From the NCBI GenBank assembly GCA_014871385.1, contig CM026428.1, positions 8,191,155-8,255,154 on the forward strand: a stretch of 64,000 nucleotides of DNA, in the 5' to 3' direction. The stretch comes from Ceratodon purpureus (Eukaryota > Streptophyta > Bryopsida > Pseudoditrichales > Ditrichaceae). The notes below the pieces were generated by a model, which was given only the letters and a program-made list of their open reading frames with translations, ran no database searches and had not been told where the DNA came from. Below, in pieces: positions 1 through 11,300 of this stretch (within the stretch, counting starts at the first letter, position 1; every line of letters begins with the position of its first letter). The translations under genes were made by a program, and so were the position numbers.

Positions 1-639
1 ACGATCCTCTCCGATCCGTGGGACTACAACGACAAACCAATCCGGATCTGGGAGAACCAGGATCCGATTATCCCTAGGCGACCCGTACCACGTTCCGACT
101 CCCCCTCTCACTATGCACGGAACCTCTTCAGAAGTTCAGGGAGCCCGACCAAGTAGTTCTTGATCCGCTTCGACCCTAGCGACGGCTATTCCGTATGAGG
201 TTGATTTGGGGACGGAACAGTGAGGCTTCACTCCTACGACAATCAGCTAAATCTTTCCGCTCAATCCCATTTCCTTTCCGATTCGGGTCTTGTCGCAACT
301 CCCATCACCTTCCTATCCGAGCTACAGCGGAACTCTCATATCCTTCCCGGATCATTCACACTTAGCGGGAAATCACGCACAGTACTTACAAAACACAAAT
401 ACTTTACTGATAAGGAATATAGGGGGAAAACATGCAAAACGAAGACCCGGACCGCCTCGCCTGCCTGGTTTAAGTAAGCAGGGGCTTCCACAAAAGCGGC
501 GGCGCCGGCAGTTCAATCAAAACCCTAATCCCTAACTACCTACCTAGATTTCTACTTTACGACTAGGACGGATCTCCCGATCCGGAATCTACTCCTATAA
601 ATCCGGAAAGTTACGACAAGTGGCAGTGAGAGGAATCTA
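1..639. other. Unassigned non-coding stretch at the left edge
   Basis: No reading frame that I can support. Read on the minus strand this is the sequence downstream of the retroelement-type frame at 640-2835. It contains one perfect plant telo-box, AAACCCTAA, at about 520-528. It may be the 3' part or leader of an LTR element whose remainder lies outside the window, but no terminal repeat or primer-binding site could be recognised. Confidence 0.4.
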
Positions 640-1395
640 TCACTTCTTTGTCTTCTTGTGGCTCTCCTGCTCGCGATCCTTCGACCTGGTCACCCGCGGC
701 TCTGATCCGCCCGCCCCTGCTGCTCGTGCCGCCTTGCGCCTAGCACTCCGTTCCGCCTTTGACTCCCTCTCCTGAGCCTCCAAAGACAACCGGGTAACGA
801 TCCGGGGCTTGGGAGAATTGGGCGATTTCGGGATCATATGTGCGGGAGGAGTTCTGGACGTCGGAGTCTGAGTTTCAGTCCCGGTGGTCTTGACCGGAGA
901 GCTCCCATGCGTCTCTGAGTCGGATTCGGAAATCGTAATCGGCTCCTTCCTTTTCCGCAACCTCCGGAAATCACCGACAGTGTTCGGAGGGGAACCCGCT
1001 GCTGGCGTTCCGGTGGGAGTAGGCGTCACCGTTCCGGTCTTGGCTGTGGGTGAAGGGGTCAATCCCCCCTCCTGAGTTACTCGGGTCCGTCCGGGTGGTG
1101 AAATAGGTCGTCCCCATTCCGGTCCCGCTACCTCCCCTCGGTAATTCGCAATGATCACTTCATCTCCGAGTCGTGGAAGAACATCCGGCGGCACGGTCCG
1201 AGTCACCTGTTCCGAAACCGTCCTCTCCTCGATCCGCCTCTCGGTGACTGTCGTTCCGGTCACCTCCACCTGTCCTCTGGGGATCGCGCAGCTCTGTTGG
1301 ACTGTACTGGTTCCGGGTGACGCCGCCTGTGCTTGGACTTCCCGGATCGCCTCCGCAATCGTTCGATTTGTCATGGCGGCCTCTTCGACCGTCAT
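640..1395 (-). CDS. Downstream in-frame continuation after a single TAG (disordered, basic/Ser-Thr rich)
   Basis: A 251-codon frame directly abutting the preceding one with no frame change. The first product stops at TAG (1396-1398) and ATG follows at 1393-1395. The protein is rich in Ser, Thr, Pro and Arg, contains a short acidic-serine patch (ISESDSETHG) and ends in a lysine/arginine tail. No catalytic domain is visible. It could be reached by stop-codon readthrough, translated separately, or be the tail of a 731-codon frame inactivated by one nonsense mutation. I favour the last because similar TAG interruptions recur in this window. Confidence 0.5.
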   Translation of the reverse strand: MTVEEAAMTNRTIAEAIREVQAQAASPGTSTVQQSCAIPRGQVEVTGTTVTERRIEERTVSEQVTRTVPPDVLPRLGDEVIIANYRGEVAGPEWGRPISPPGRTRVTQEGGLTPSPTAKTGTVTPTPTGTPAAGSPPNTVGDFRRLRKRKEPITISESDSETHGSSPVKTTGTETQTPTSRTPPAHMIPKSPNSPKPRIVTRLSLEAQERESKAERSARRKAARAAGAGGSEPRVTRSKDREQESHKKTKK

Positions 1396-2835
1396 CTATT
1401 CTGCTGCTTGGAGGTTACTCCCTATCGGGGTTCGGAACCCAACTCCGCGAGATTCTCCTACCACGGCACGAGAGGGCGATCCGGGGAGCGGAAGACCCCG
1501 GCCAGCGACTACGAGACTGGGACTTCCGGTGCTCGGATTGAGCAGCTGCCGGACCTTCTTCAGGATCATGTTCATCGAGTGCTCGCATTTGGAGAGGATC
1601 TTGATGATCTTCTGCTTGTCCTCGAAATCAGCCGGCTGCACTACGTTCTCATCGAACAGCCGGGCCTTGTTGATTACCGCTCCCGAACTTCCCACCAACT
1701 TCCGAAGCTCCCCCAAAGTCTCCTCCTGCTCGGCGTGGAACTTACGGATCTCGTCACTCTTTGCCGCCAGCTCCTTCGTCAACTCCTGCAACTGAAGCTC
1801 CAGCCGCTTCTTCTCACTCCGGAGAGTTGGGGCATCCTTCAACAACTCCACTTCTCGGATCACCTCTTCCGGTAAGCACCCTCCCAGCGCTGTACAGACC
1901 CTCCGGAACAGGGTTTCGATCCGATCATAAGAAGCTTGAGCCCGGTGAGTCTCCTCCCGAATCCCTCGAAACAGGTCCACCGGAAATCCCCGATCGGAAC
2001 TGACCTCTCTCCGTTCCGGATCTCCCCGGGCCGTAGACGGCTCCGCGTGTCGTGACGGAGCCTGCTCCGATCTCGACCTGGACTGAGCCCTAGTAGCGCC
2101 AGGATTCGGAACCTCCCTCGTATCGTCCTCATCTTCCGAGTCCGTTGTATCCGAGGGCTCACCTCGCGGATCGGGTTCCATTCCGGGCGGAATCTCCGAG
2201 AAGTTGAGGCAGTTCTTCGCGTGCGTATACGTCTCGTCCTCCTTATCGGTCAGCAAGTCATACGCATGGTAAAGGTGAAAGAGGTAAGGGGAGAGTGGGG
2301 TCGGCTTCTTTCCGATCGTCGGAACCATCTTCTGCACCACTTCCGCCATGAGTGCAGCCCAATTCACCGGACGTTCTCCTGTATACGCTCCGAGGATGGT
2401 ATTCCCGACCGTAATGGTAACTTGTGCCGGTTTCTGCGGATACAGGATCGGAACGAGGAAAGCTAAGACCTGCCTCTGCCTCCTATCCTTGCAGGCGTCT
2501 ATCTCGTATCCATTGTTCCTATGGATCTTCCCGTGGAACCTATCCTGCACGTACTGGTCCGTCCGGGTCGCCCAAAGGAGTCCCTTCTGCTCGAAACCGT
2601 AAGCTTCCGCCCACTGTTCCGCATTCCACAGCGTGGGCTTGCCTCGGATCGTATTATCCCACCGGTTGTCCGGACCTTCCAGGACCTCCCTCACCATCAC
2701 CTCACTCTTCAGTAACCACGGCCGTGCCAGCAATCCCTCACACCTCATCCGAGTGAGGTCGGTGATCAGTTCCTCCATATCCGATTCCTTCACTGGAGTT
2801 CCGGGGCTAAGAACGCAACACTGTACGCGCGCCAT
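1396..2835 (-). CDS. Retroelement-associated protein with plant-transposon module and coiled coil
   Basis: A 479-residue frame starting at a good ATG (MARVQCC...) about 150 bases downstream of a TATA box. Residues about 120-200 hold a conserved block with GERPVNWAALM followed by LSPYLFHLYHAYDLL. This resembles the domain called 'putative plant transposon protein' found in accessory frames of plant Ty3/gypsy elements. A related block occurs in three other places in this window (9.2, 24.4 and 47.1 kb). A low-complexity acidic/arginine-rich stretch follows, then a predicted coiled coil near residues 330-460. The frame ends in TAG, and the next codon, in the same frame, is ATG of the following frame, so the two frames form one stretch broken by a single stop. 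Function is not known; a structural (Gag- or Env-position) role is inference. Confidence 0.6.
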   Translation of the reverse strand: MARVQCCVLSPGTPVKESDMEELITDLTRMRCEGLLARPWLLKSEVMVREVLEGPDNRWDNTIRGKPTLWNAEQWAEAYGFEQKGLLWATRTDQYVQDRFHGKIHRNNGYEIDACKDRRQRQVLAFLVPILYPQKPAQVTITVGNTILGAYTGERPVNWAALMAEVVQKMVPTIGKKPTPLSPYLFHLYHAYDLLTDKEDETYTHAKNCLNFSEIPPGMEPDPRGEPSDTTDSEDEDDTREVPNPGATRAQSRSRSEQAPSRHAEPSTARGDPERREVSSDRGFPVDLFRGIREETHRAQASYDRIETLFRRVCTALGGCLPEEVIREVELLKDAPTLRSEKKRLELQLQELTKELAAKSDEIRKFHAEQEETLGELRKLVGSSGAVINKARLFDENVVQPADFEDKQKIIKILSKCEHSMNMILKKVRQLLNPSTGSPSLVVAGRGLPLPGSPSRAVVGESRGVGFRTPIGSNLQAAE

Positions 2836-2969
2836 CTCTACTCCTCACTTCTCTCCCTCTACGATCCGACAGCAAGAAACCCGGCAATCCAACTGCCGGT
2901 GAATCGGAAAAGACAAGGACACCTCACCGCTCTTTCACTCTCTACTCCCAGTTCGCAAAAAGGAACTCC

Positions 2970-2997
2970 AAACCCTAACACCCTCGCTTATATACCC
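2970..2997 (-). promoter_or_regulatory. TATA box with adjacent telo-box
   Basis: On the minus strand the sequence reads GGGGTATATAAGCGAGGGTG, giving a TATA box at about 2987-2995. A perfect plant telo-box (AAACCCTAA on the plus strand) lies at 2970-2978, between the TATA box and the ATG at 2835. The spacing fits a transcription start near 2960 and a leader of about 125 bases. This is the only strong promoter signal I see for the frame at 640-2835. Confidence 0.6.
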
Positions 2998-3313
2998 CAG
3001 GCATAATAAACGCTGTGGCGGCCCGTAATTGCAGCCGCCAACGTACCGGGGTAAACGCCTATCCGAGTCATGATGACTTCCGCGTCGCTTCGGATCCTTG
3101 ACGCGGTTACAGTAACGGTCAGTACTCGGATCGTCCACCCGTTCCGTATCTTATCTTCCGAGTTTCCGGAATCCAGGTTCCGGGAACACTTCCTACGTTA
3201 ACTGTTTTAACGTTTCTGGAGTATCCGATTTGCGTTAACTACTAATGCTGCTAGTGTCTGGCCAGTTTTTACCTAATTAACCAAAAAAAATGAAAAATAA
3301 ATGGAATACTTAC

Positions 3314-5571
3314 GCCGGCTGGGGCTCTTCCGGTTTATTCTGAGTTTCTCGGATCCCACATTGTAGATGAGGCAGAGGGCACCATCTGTCTGCAAGTATT
3401 GATCTGCAAAATGGAAGATGTCGTACACATAATCCTTGTAGCGAGAGTTCCAAGGCGGAATACTCGTGGGGGGATCGAAAACGGAAGGGACCGGAAGATC
3501 CTCAGGGATGTCGGCAATGATCAAGTTGACTCCCAGATGGTTCTCTTGTTTGCACCGGTCCGGAACTTTGTTTTGGCGGCCTGCTCCGAACTTGAGAAAA
3601 CAAGAAAGCAGAGTTAGAAAGCATAAAACGAGTAGAGGTGGATGTATCCAAGAAATGTCAAAATATCGGAACATACCTTGCGAATGAAGTCTTGAGTCAT
3701 GATCCAATCTGGGTGGCCTCCTGTTGTCTCCAATCTCTTATTTCGCCGCAACATCGAATCCACAGAGGAGTTGAAGATGGAAACGTGTGTGGTAATCGAA
3801 GCTCTAGCGGAAGAAGTTGATTGAGGATAGAGTTTGGCCTTCCACTGCTCAATGAGACTTCTGGTGATCTCAGAAGCACTAATGGATGAAGGCGCATTCG
3901 TAGTGGTCGAAGTTGGTATTGGGACGTCTGCGGTTGGAGAAGCGATGGGTGTCTCCTTCCCTGGTGCGGAAGACTCCGCACCAGTATCCTGTGAGGCCTG
4001 GGACTTCGAACCCAGTGGTCGCAGTCGCCACCCTCTCCCTCACTTTGGTGGAAGTGCAGATGACTGATCCTGCAGGCCTTCGGCCTCATCTGAACCGTCT
4101 GCAGAATCCTCAACAGCCGACGATCCTCCATCAAGCTCAGATTTCAGCTCCGCTTCGGACTCGATAACAAAACCACGAATGCAATCAAGATACCAACAAC
4201 CGGCTTGAAGGTGCTGGGTATTGAACCTCTTCAACTATTGAGGAGTATAGATACACTGGTCAGAACCCTTTTGAATCCACGCAGCAAAGTACTTCGGGAG
4301 CTTCTCTTGTTGAATGACACCTTTTGAAAGCAGCTCTCTCTTGAAGTACCTAACCAAGTTCAACCGAAATAGATCAGAATTCTACACGTGAAACTCAATG
4401 AATGGAAGATGTAATTGGAATACAAACGGTCATTCTAAATGTCATACCGGTATGTCACACGCTTCACCGCGTCTGCAGCCCCCAGGAATTTGGAAAAATT
4501 CGACTGCTTTTCAAAAGGCTTATCTACGCGGAAACTGAGGAATGTGGGGAATGCCTTCTCCCATAAGAGAATACGCCAACTCTCTACATATGCGTTGGGT
4601 CGCAGGATACCCGGGAAAGACTTCCACTTGATGACAAAGTTCTCAGCCTTAGAGATGTCTTCAAACTCACAGGTGACCGATTCCTCCAGCTGCAACATCA
4701 AAGTAAGGTAGTTAAGATTCAGAAAAATAAGCAAGAAATTATAAATTTACATCACTCACGATAAAGTTTGAAGGTACTATACCGCAGCCCAAAATGTTGC
4801 CTTGTTCAACCAATGGTCGAGGTCTGCCTCTTTAAATTCTGGGGGCAGAAATCTGTAAGAAAGCCGGGAACGAGGTGAAGAGTTCCACCACCTCAGCCAA
4901 CGAGCTTTGACTTTGGCATCCATAGCTGCAGGGACAATCTTTTGAAGCTTGTCCACAGTCATCTTCGGTTTATTGACGTCACTGTAATGCCGATTGATCT
5001 GGGAACAGAACAACACATACAGAATTAGATGAATTCGTTGAGAATGCAATACTTATGAATTGACTAATAAGCAAGTGATTAAAATCTTACCACGGCAAGG
5101 AAGTCATCTCCATTCTTGGGATTGGCAATGGCCAATAGCTTGGTGAAGTCCTTCTTCTTAATGGTGTCGACCATGTTGTTCGAAGCCGCTGTCATGGCGT
5201 CCCAAACACGAGACGGAGTTTGTTCGTCAGCCGGTGTTTTCTCCTTGTAGATTCTGGCAGCTTCGTCTGATGCCACCGCAATTTCTCGCTCTAAAACAGG
5301 GTCACAGTGTAGTTACTTACAACAAAAGATTAAAAAAGATTAAAGGAAATGTAGAATATAAATAACCAAGTGCTTACGCGGTAAAGAAAGGCGATGAAGA
5401 CTCTGGTTGGCAAAGTAAACCACGATGGAGTAGACGGTTTCTGATTTAAACATATCTGGTATTCCTCTGGATGGAGTAGGTCCTTAAATTCCTCCAATTT
5501 CATCACCCCAAAAGCGCAAATTCGAAATAGTTTTGCCGGGAGATTACTCTTGACGTAATCATTCTCTGTAG
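3314..5571 (-). pseudogene. Multi-exon gene of unknown family, broken by two nonsense codons
   Basis: At least six exons can be chained on the minus strand by GT/AG sites. They lie at about 5571-5377, 5290-5093, 5000-4777 and 4692-4435, then a long exon from about 4388 to 3677 (donor GTATGT), then 3590-3314 (acceptor CAAG, donor GTAAGT). The long exon is open apart from TAG at 4235-4237 (reading YTPQ-stop-LKRFN) and TGA at 4040-4042 (PPK-stop-GRGWRLR). Gln and Arg would fit there. The last exon encodes VNLIIADIPEDLPVPSVFDP and a following helix/strand pattern resembling a Rossmann-type methyltransferase core, but without a clear DPPY motif. That assignment is weak. The 3' end is lost in the retroelement to the left, and the 5' end was not found. 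Confidence 0.5.
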
Positions 5572-5829
5572 ACCTAAAAACAGAGATTGTATTAAAAGAA
5601 ATGCAAATGGTCTAAATGGAAGCAGGTAATGGGTGGAAGTACACTAGAGGTAGTGCAGTTTTGGCAAAACTCCACTGTACCATTGGGACCTTTTAGTACT
5701 AAAGTGTACAATAAGTACTCTAACGGGCTCAATCTGAGCCGTTGAAATTCCTTGAAAGAAGCGGGGTTAGGCGATTGGAATCAGCCAATCAGGATAGTCT
5801 ATTCTGACAGTAGGGATTTGCTTTGATTT

Positions 5830-7794
5830 AGATCCATATGGGCCAGCACATCTCGACATGACATGTGGCGAAATTCAAACACATGGAGTGGCGGGAGTTG
5901 ATGTCCAGCCTCGGTGGGTGGATCTGCGATTCATTGAGGCACTTAGCATCCTAGCCTTTCCAGACAGGGTTTCCAAGATTGGTGATTTGATTACAATCAT
6001 CCTTCTAATGTGCAATCATCCTGCTCCTGAAAATTGTATATTTGTTAAAGGTCTCAAAGTTATGGACTTGTCTCCACTTTAGGTTTTTTTTAGATGAACT
6101 TGGGATGAAGTCTAGTTCAGTCAAGTGATTGGTTGTTTGAAGCATTCCAAAATATCATGCAAGCTTTTGAAATTAAATTATAGCATGGCCCTAATAAGAT
6201 TTTCTTTTTAATACGTTGTTATAATAAAAATTCCTTAAAGAAAACCATAAATATCGATTATTTATACACTTGTTTTTTTGGAATTGTATATGGTTCCTAA
6301 TTTTGTATCTTGAAAATAAACCTCCGTACTTTGAATTGAGAGTTCTTCCTAGAATTCATCATTTTATAAAAGAAAACATGAGAAGTTGAGCTATTAGCAT
6401 GGTGGAAAAAGGAGAATGCAAGAAAATACTCTATATAGCATGTTTATTTTTTCGTCTTTTATTTTTTTTGGGGTATAGCCTTTTGAAGTTGTTTTAATAT
6501 TAATATAAAAATTAAAATTAAAATATGGACATCATTTCCTCCCCCCCCCCCCCCCTCCTAAAATAACATTTTAAATATTAAGATTAAAGAAGGAAACACT
6601 TAATGGAGAAAAAAAAATAAAAATAAAAATAAAAATAATGAAAGGACAAATAAAATAGAAACAGATTTGAAATACGGTAATAAAAGAAGGAAGAAAAATA
6701 AGTTAAATGAAAAAAAATAGAAGAAAAAAATAACAATAATTATAGAAGGACTAGAAAAAGAGAGTAATATGAAATATGGTGATAAAAGAACAAAGGGGAA
6801 AAAATTAAATAAAATAGAAGGGTGAGAAAAAGGTTGCGAATATGAATACTCTACTATAAGAGGGAATGAAAATAAATAAAAGTGGGACACTGAAAGAGTT
6901 CTACGAAAGAAAGGAATGAAATATTAAAATAAAAGAAGGTGGAAAAAGAAAAAAAAAAAAAAAGAAAAAAAGGAGGACTTATGAAGAAAAAAGGAAAAGA
7001 AAAAAATTAAAGATGGTTAAAAAGAAAGAGAAAAAGAGTTTAATTAAATTACAAAAAATAAAAAAAATAGTTGAAGGATGAAGGAACACTCTAATCAAGT
7101 GTGATGTAATAGAGCGATGAAAGTGAATTCATCAGATTTATGGGTGCTAATGGATTTTTAAGATAGCAATTTGAAAATAGAATATTCTAAAATGTGGTTA
7201 GATTTGTTTATATGTAATTTTTTCTTAAAATAAGGCATGAGACATTAGAAATTAGTATGATGGAAAAAGTATAGCTGCAAAATCAACATATGAGATAGTT
7301 AATATATTCATTTAACATGTACAACTACTTTAAGATATTTTATTGATAGAGAAATAAATTTAAAAAATAAATGAATGAACGTCATTTTGTGCGCCTCTTC
7401 TTAAGAGTTGATATGATATATTAAAAAAGAAGAAAGCAAAGAATAATAGATCAATATTATTAGAAAAAATAATAGATCAAGATTATTTCTTCCCCCCTTT
7501 AAATAAAATACGAAACATTAAAAGCAGGAAGAAGTGGTGAAAGAATTGAGAAGGACACTTTTCCAAAGACGAAAGAACAAGATATTGTAGAGATTGCTTT
7601 ATATATGTTGTTCATTTAAAAAAATAAAAAATAAAAAAAATAAAAAAATAAAAAAACGAGATCTATTTTAAGTTTATTTGATAATAGGAAATTAAAAAAA
7701 AAAACAATAGACAAAAATCGTTGTCTTCCCCACTTTAAATAAAATATAAAGTATAGTACTTATCGTATGTTGGATGAAGACACCAACATATGTG

Positions 7795-7825
<31 letters not shown>

Positions 7826-7965
7826 CTGGAAAAAATTAGAAAACAGAAATCAGAAATTAGGTATAAGGAAAATACAAGCAATTACTTTATACATATATTT
7901 CTTTTTTCTGATTGTTTAATTTTTTAATTTCATATAGGTGTATTTTAAGTGTTTTTCAAGTGTCA
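5830..7965. repeat. AT-rich, low-complexity intergenic DNA
   Basis: About 2.1 kb dominated by A/T runs and A/G-rich (AAAAT, AAGA) low-complexity sequence. It includes a poly-C tract at about 6541-6555 and a long poly-T tract at about 7795-7821. The open frames here are compositional artefacts. No gene or terminal repeat is recognised. Confidence 0.7.
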
Positions 7966-8379
7966 ATTAATGTTGAAGTCGGCTTACACTGAAGGTGACG
8001 GCGGGAAGTAATGCTCAGGGTTTAGTGACCGGTGATCACCAGTTAGGAGTGAGGAGAGTGTGGGCATGACCGGTGACCGCCGGTGACCGCTGTGAAGGAG
8101 TGACGGCGTGACTGGTGGTCGGCGGTGAGCTTCGTCTCGCACCTCTGTCGGGGGTCGAAGGTAGTGAGCTTTGTGTGTAGCCGAAGCTGCGACTGTGAGA
8201 GGAGATGCTGGAGCAATGGTTTTGTAGACTTTGAGTGCGTCTGTTGTGGGTTTAGGGGGGGCGATGGTGAGCTCGGATTGTGGGGTTTAGGGTGTAGAGT
8301 TTTCTTTTGGTTCTTTTGGAGCGGTGAAGGTAGCATTGGTGGCTGTAGTTGGTGTTTCTGTGGAGGGGTGAGGCGCAGC

Positions 8380-11300
8380 ATGGAGCGAAGTACTGGTGCA
8401 CGCTCCGGGGACACATCCAGCGCGAGGAAGGGGAGAGTAGTGGCGGCGCGAGAGAGGAGGAGTCGCGGTGCGGGGAGTGATGAGGAAGACGCTGGGGGGG
8501 AGGGTCCGCGGAAGAAGGCGCGGGCGTCGTCAGGCAAAGGAGGGCGGACTGGTGAAGAGCCAGCGAAGAGGGAATTGCGGACAAAGGAGGCAGCAGGAGG
8601 AACCAGAGGTTGCAGTCGTGGCCGGGACGAGGTGGAGGGAGGAGTTGGTGAAGAGCCAGCGAAGAGGGAATTGCAGACGAAGGCGGCAGCAGGAGGAACC
8701 AGAGGTCGCAGTCGTGGCCGGGACCAGGTGGAGGGAGGAGTTGCAAAGGACGTGCCGAGGAGGACTTCAGGCGCAACGCGAGGAGCAGATACCCCCCAAG
8801 ACGATTTGGAGGAAGAAGCTGCTGCGGGTTCGAAGTCCACAACGAAGAAGAAAGGGAAGGGGACTGTGAGGTCTGAGAAGGCCTTCACTTGTGTAGAAGA
8901 CGTCGACGACGAGATTTCGAGGCTGAAGAAGCCTCCGCGGGAATTGAAGAAGGCGGACTTCCAGGCTGAGTATGGACTCCCCAACGAGGGGGAGAACCCC
9001 CACCACTTCCGAAGAGGCACGGTCTCTTCCGACACTGTGCGCAAGTTGTTTGGTAAGCCCTACGGAGATGGTGGTCGGAGCGGGTTCTACTGGCAGGGTT
9101 GCGAAGTCCAGGATGTTGTGGACAGGGTGAAGTACCTACATCCCATTCTGTATCAACATGGGGAGGAGGAGAATCCAAACCTGATCACCGTGAGGTTCGC
9201 CGAAGGGATAGCATTAGAGTACGAAGAAGGTGGTGGACGAGTGAATTGGTGTGCGTTTGGGGAGGAGACAAACAAGAGACAGAGGAGTCGGTACACCATG
9301 GACAGGGGAAAGCTCGAGGAGCTGAGGAAGTCAATTGCGGAGTCCAAGTGCGTGGAGGGGAAGAGAAAGGTCGACGTCCGGGGTAAGGAGTGGCGTGGCA
9401 TTAAGATAGAACCAGGTTGGGAAGGAAGGGTCGAGCAAGGGGATGCTGTGAGGGTGGGGGGTCGTGGGCCACCGGGAGATTCGAAGGGTGGACTTGAGTC
9501 CGCCATGGCCTCGGGTGTGTGCCTACAAGGGATACGGGTTTGCGAGGACAGAGCAGTGGCAGGTTGGCGAAGGGGGAAGTGGAGGAGCGGCTATGAGACG
9601 TGGAGGGTTTACAGCAAGCTGTCTACTTGGAGCAGAAGCATAAGCGGGAGCTGAAGAAGGAGGCAAGTCAACGGCTTGACGGCGCCATTTGGAAGAGCAA
9701 GCAAAGTGAATGGGGCATGGGCACATTGAGGAAACAAGAGGAGCAGAAGACGGCGCTGATTAGAGGGATGGAAGAGGAAGGGGCCGATGTGTACAAAGAG
9801 AAGATCAAGATGGAGGGAATTCAGGAGCAGTTGGCAGAGGAGGAGGTCAAGGTCGCGGCCGCTAAGAGGGAGCTAGAGAGTGCCGAAGCTGAGATCCATG
9901 CATTGAACCGTGAATTGGAGTCGAGCCAATTGCAACTTGATGCCCTTGCAGCCGAGAAGTTTCAGTTGAAGCAAGGGAGGAGTACTCTGAAATTTACTCC
10001 AAGTCCACTAGTGTATGCGCCTGCGGTGTCAATTCTGTCCGGGTGTGATTTTGAAGATGAGACCGGGTTCATCAGGATTACCCCTTGCTGCTTGTGTTAC
10101 TTCCCATTCCCGCAGAATGACATGGTTGTATCCTCCTCTAGACACTTATATCATCCTTTCTGTGCTTCAGTAGTCTTTGTGCGTAGCTGCAAGTGCGTGG
10201 CAATAGGGTGCGGGGAGATTTGTCACCCGGAATGGTACCGGAGTTTTGGTTGGGTAGAGCCACCTGCGGATTTGGTGGAGACGGCTAGGATGCTTGGAGT
10301 AGCCGAAGAAAGGAAGAGGCTGATGAAGGAAAGGACAGAGCAGGCTATGGCGAATGTGTCATCCGATGGTAAGTTAATTTACATTTAATTTTCAGCATTC
10401 TGGATATGTGGTTTAGAGTGTTGAGTCATTGTTGTGCTCTGTAGGAATTTGAGTGCTTATGTACTTTGGAGTCCTAGAATGTAGTATGCGGTTGTTCCAG
10501 TTTAGGTGAGTTCTAGAAGTTTGTTAAAGGAATAGCTAGTATATTGTTGGATCGTAAGGTTGTACACTATGTCTTTGGTGTGGTTGCTAGCATTGTGATG
10601 ATTGCGATCTTTGTGCCGGATTAGACTTGCACAGTGGATATGAAGTCCAATTTCACTAACAGCATATGTCTGAAGATGTATCTTACTGTCGAAGTCTGAA
10701 ATCAATATGTGTACAAGAAGTCCCGTCATTGAATTCTATACATTATTGTGTATTGCATGGTACTTGGTGATTTTTGTTAGTTGCTGGAGATGTCATATTT
10801 GTATAATAGTGTCAAAGTCTAAATCCAGTACGTGTACAAGTTGTTTGCTTCACTGAGGTCGGTACATTATTGTGTATTGCATGGTACTTGTTGATTTTTG
10901 TTAGTTGCTGGAGATGTCATATTTGTATAGTAGTGTCAAAGTCTAAATCCAGTACGTGTACAAGTTGTTTGCTTCACTGAGGTCGGTACATTATTGTGTA
11001 TTGCATGGTACTTGTTGATTTTTGTTAGTTGCTGGAGATGTCATATTTGTATAGTAGTGTCAAAGTCTAAATCCAGTACGTGTACAAGTTGTTTGCTTTA
11101 CTGAGGTCGGTACATTATTGTGTATTGCATGGTACTTGTTGATTTTTGTTAGGTGCAGGAAATGTCATATTTGTATATTAGGCCTAATCTTCAGGTACAT
11201 GCGGCTACTTAGAGCAAGTATTTTATGTACTCCATGTGACATAGTGCTTCAAATGTACTTACGGTTTAGGGTGCGCAGACAACATTGTACTTGACGGAGC

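Noticed and set aside
3314..3590. Firm call of a DNA or RNA methyltransferase
   Set aside because: LIIADIPEDLPVPSVFDP resembles a Rossmann methyltransferase core, but the diagnostic (D/N)PP(Y/F) and SAM-binding motifs are not clear.
6600..6890. 96-codon minus-strand frame of Phe/Leu/Ser
   Set aside because: Translation of A/G-rich low-complexity DNA; no evidence of a gene.
8043..9044. Minus-strand 333-codon frame rich in Ser/Pro/Leu
   Set aside because: It is the shadow of the GC-rich plus-strand exon at 8380-9382, with no domain or splice support.
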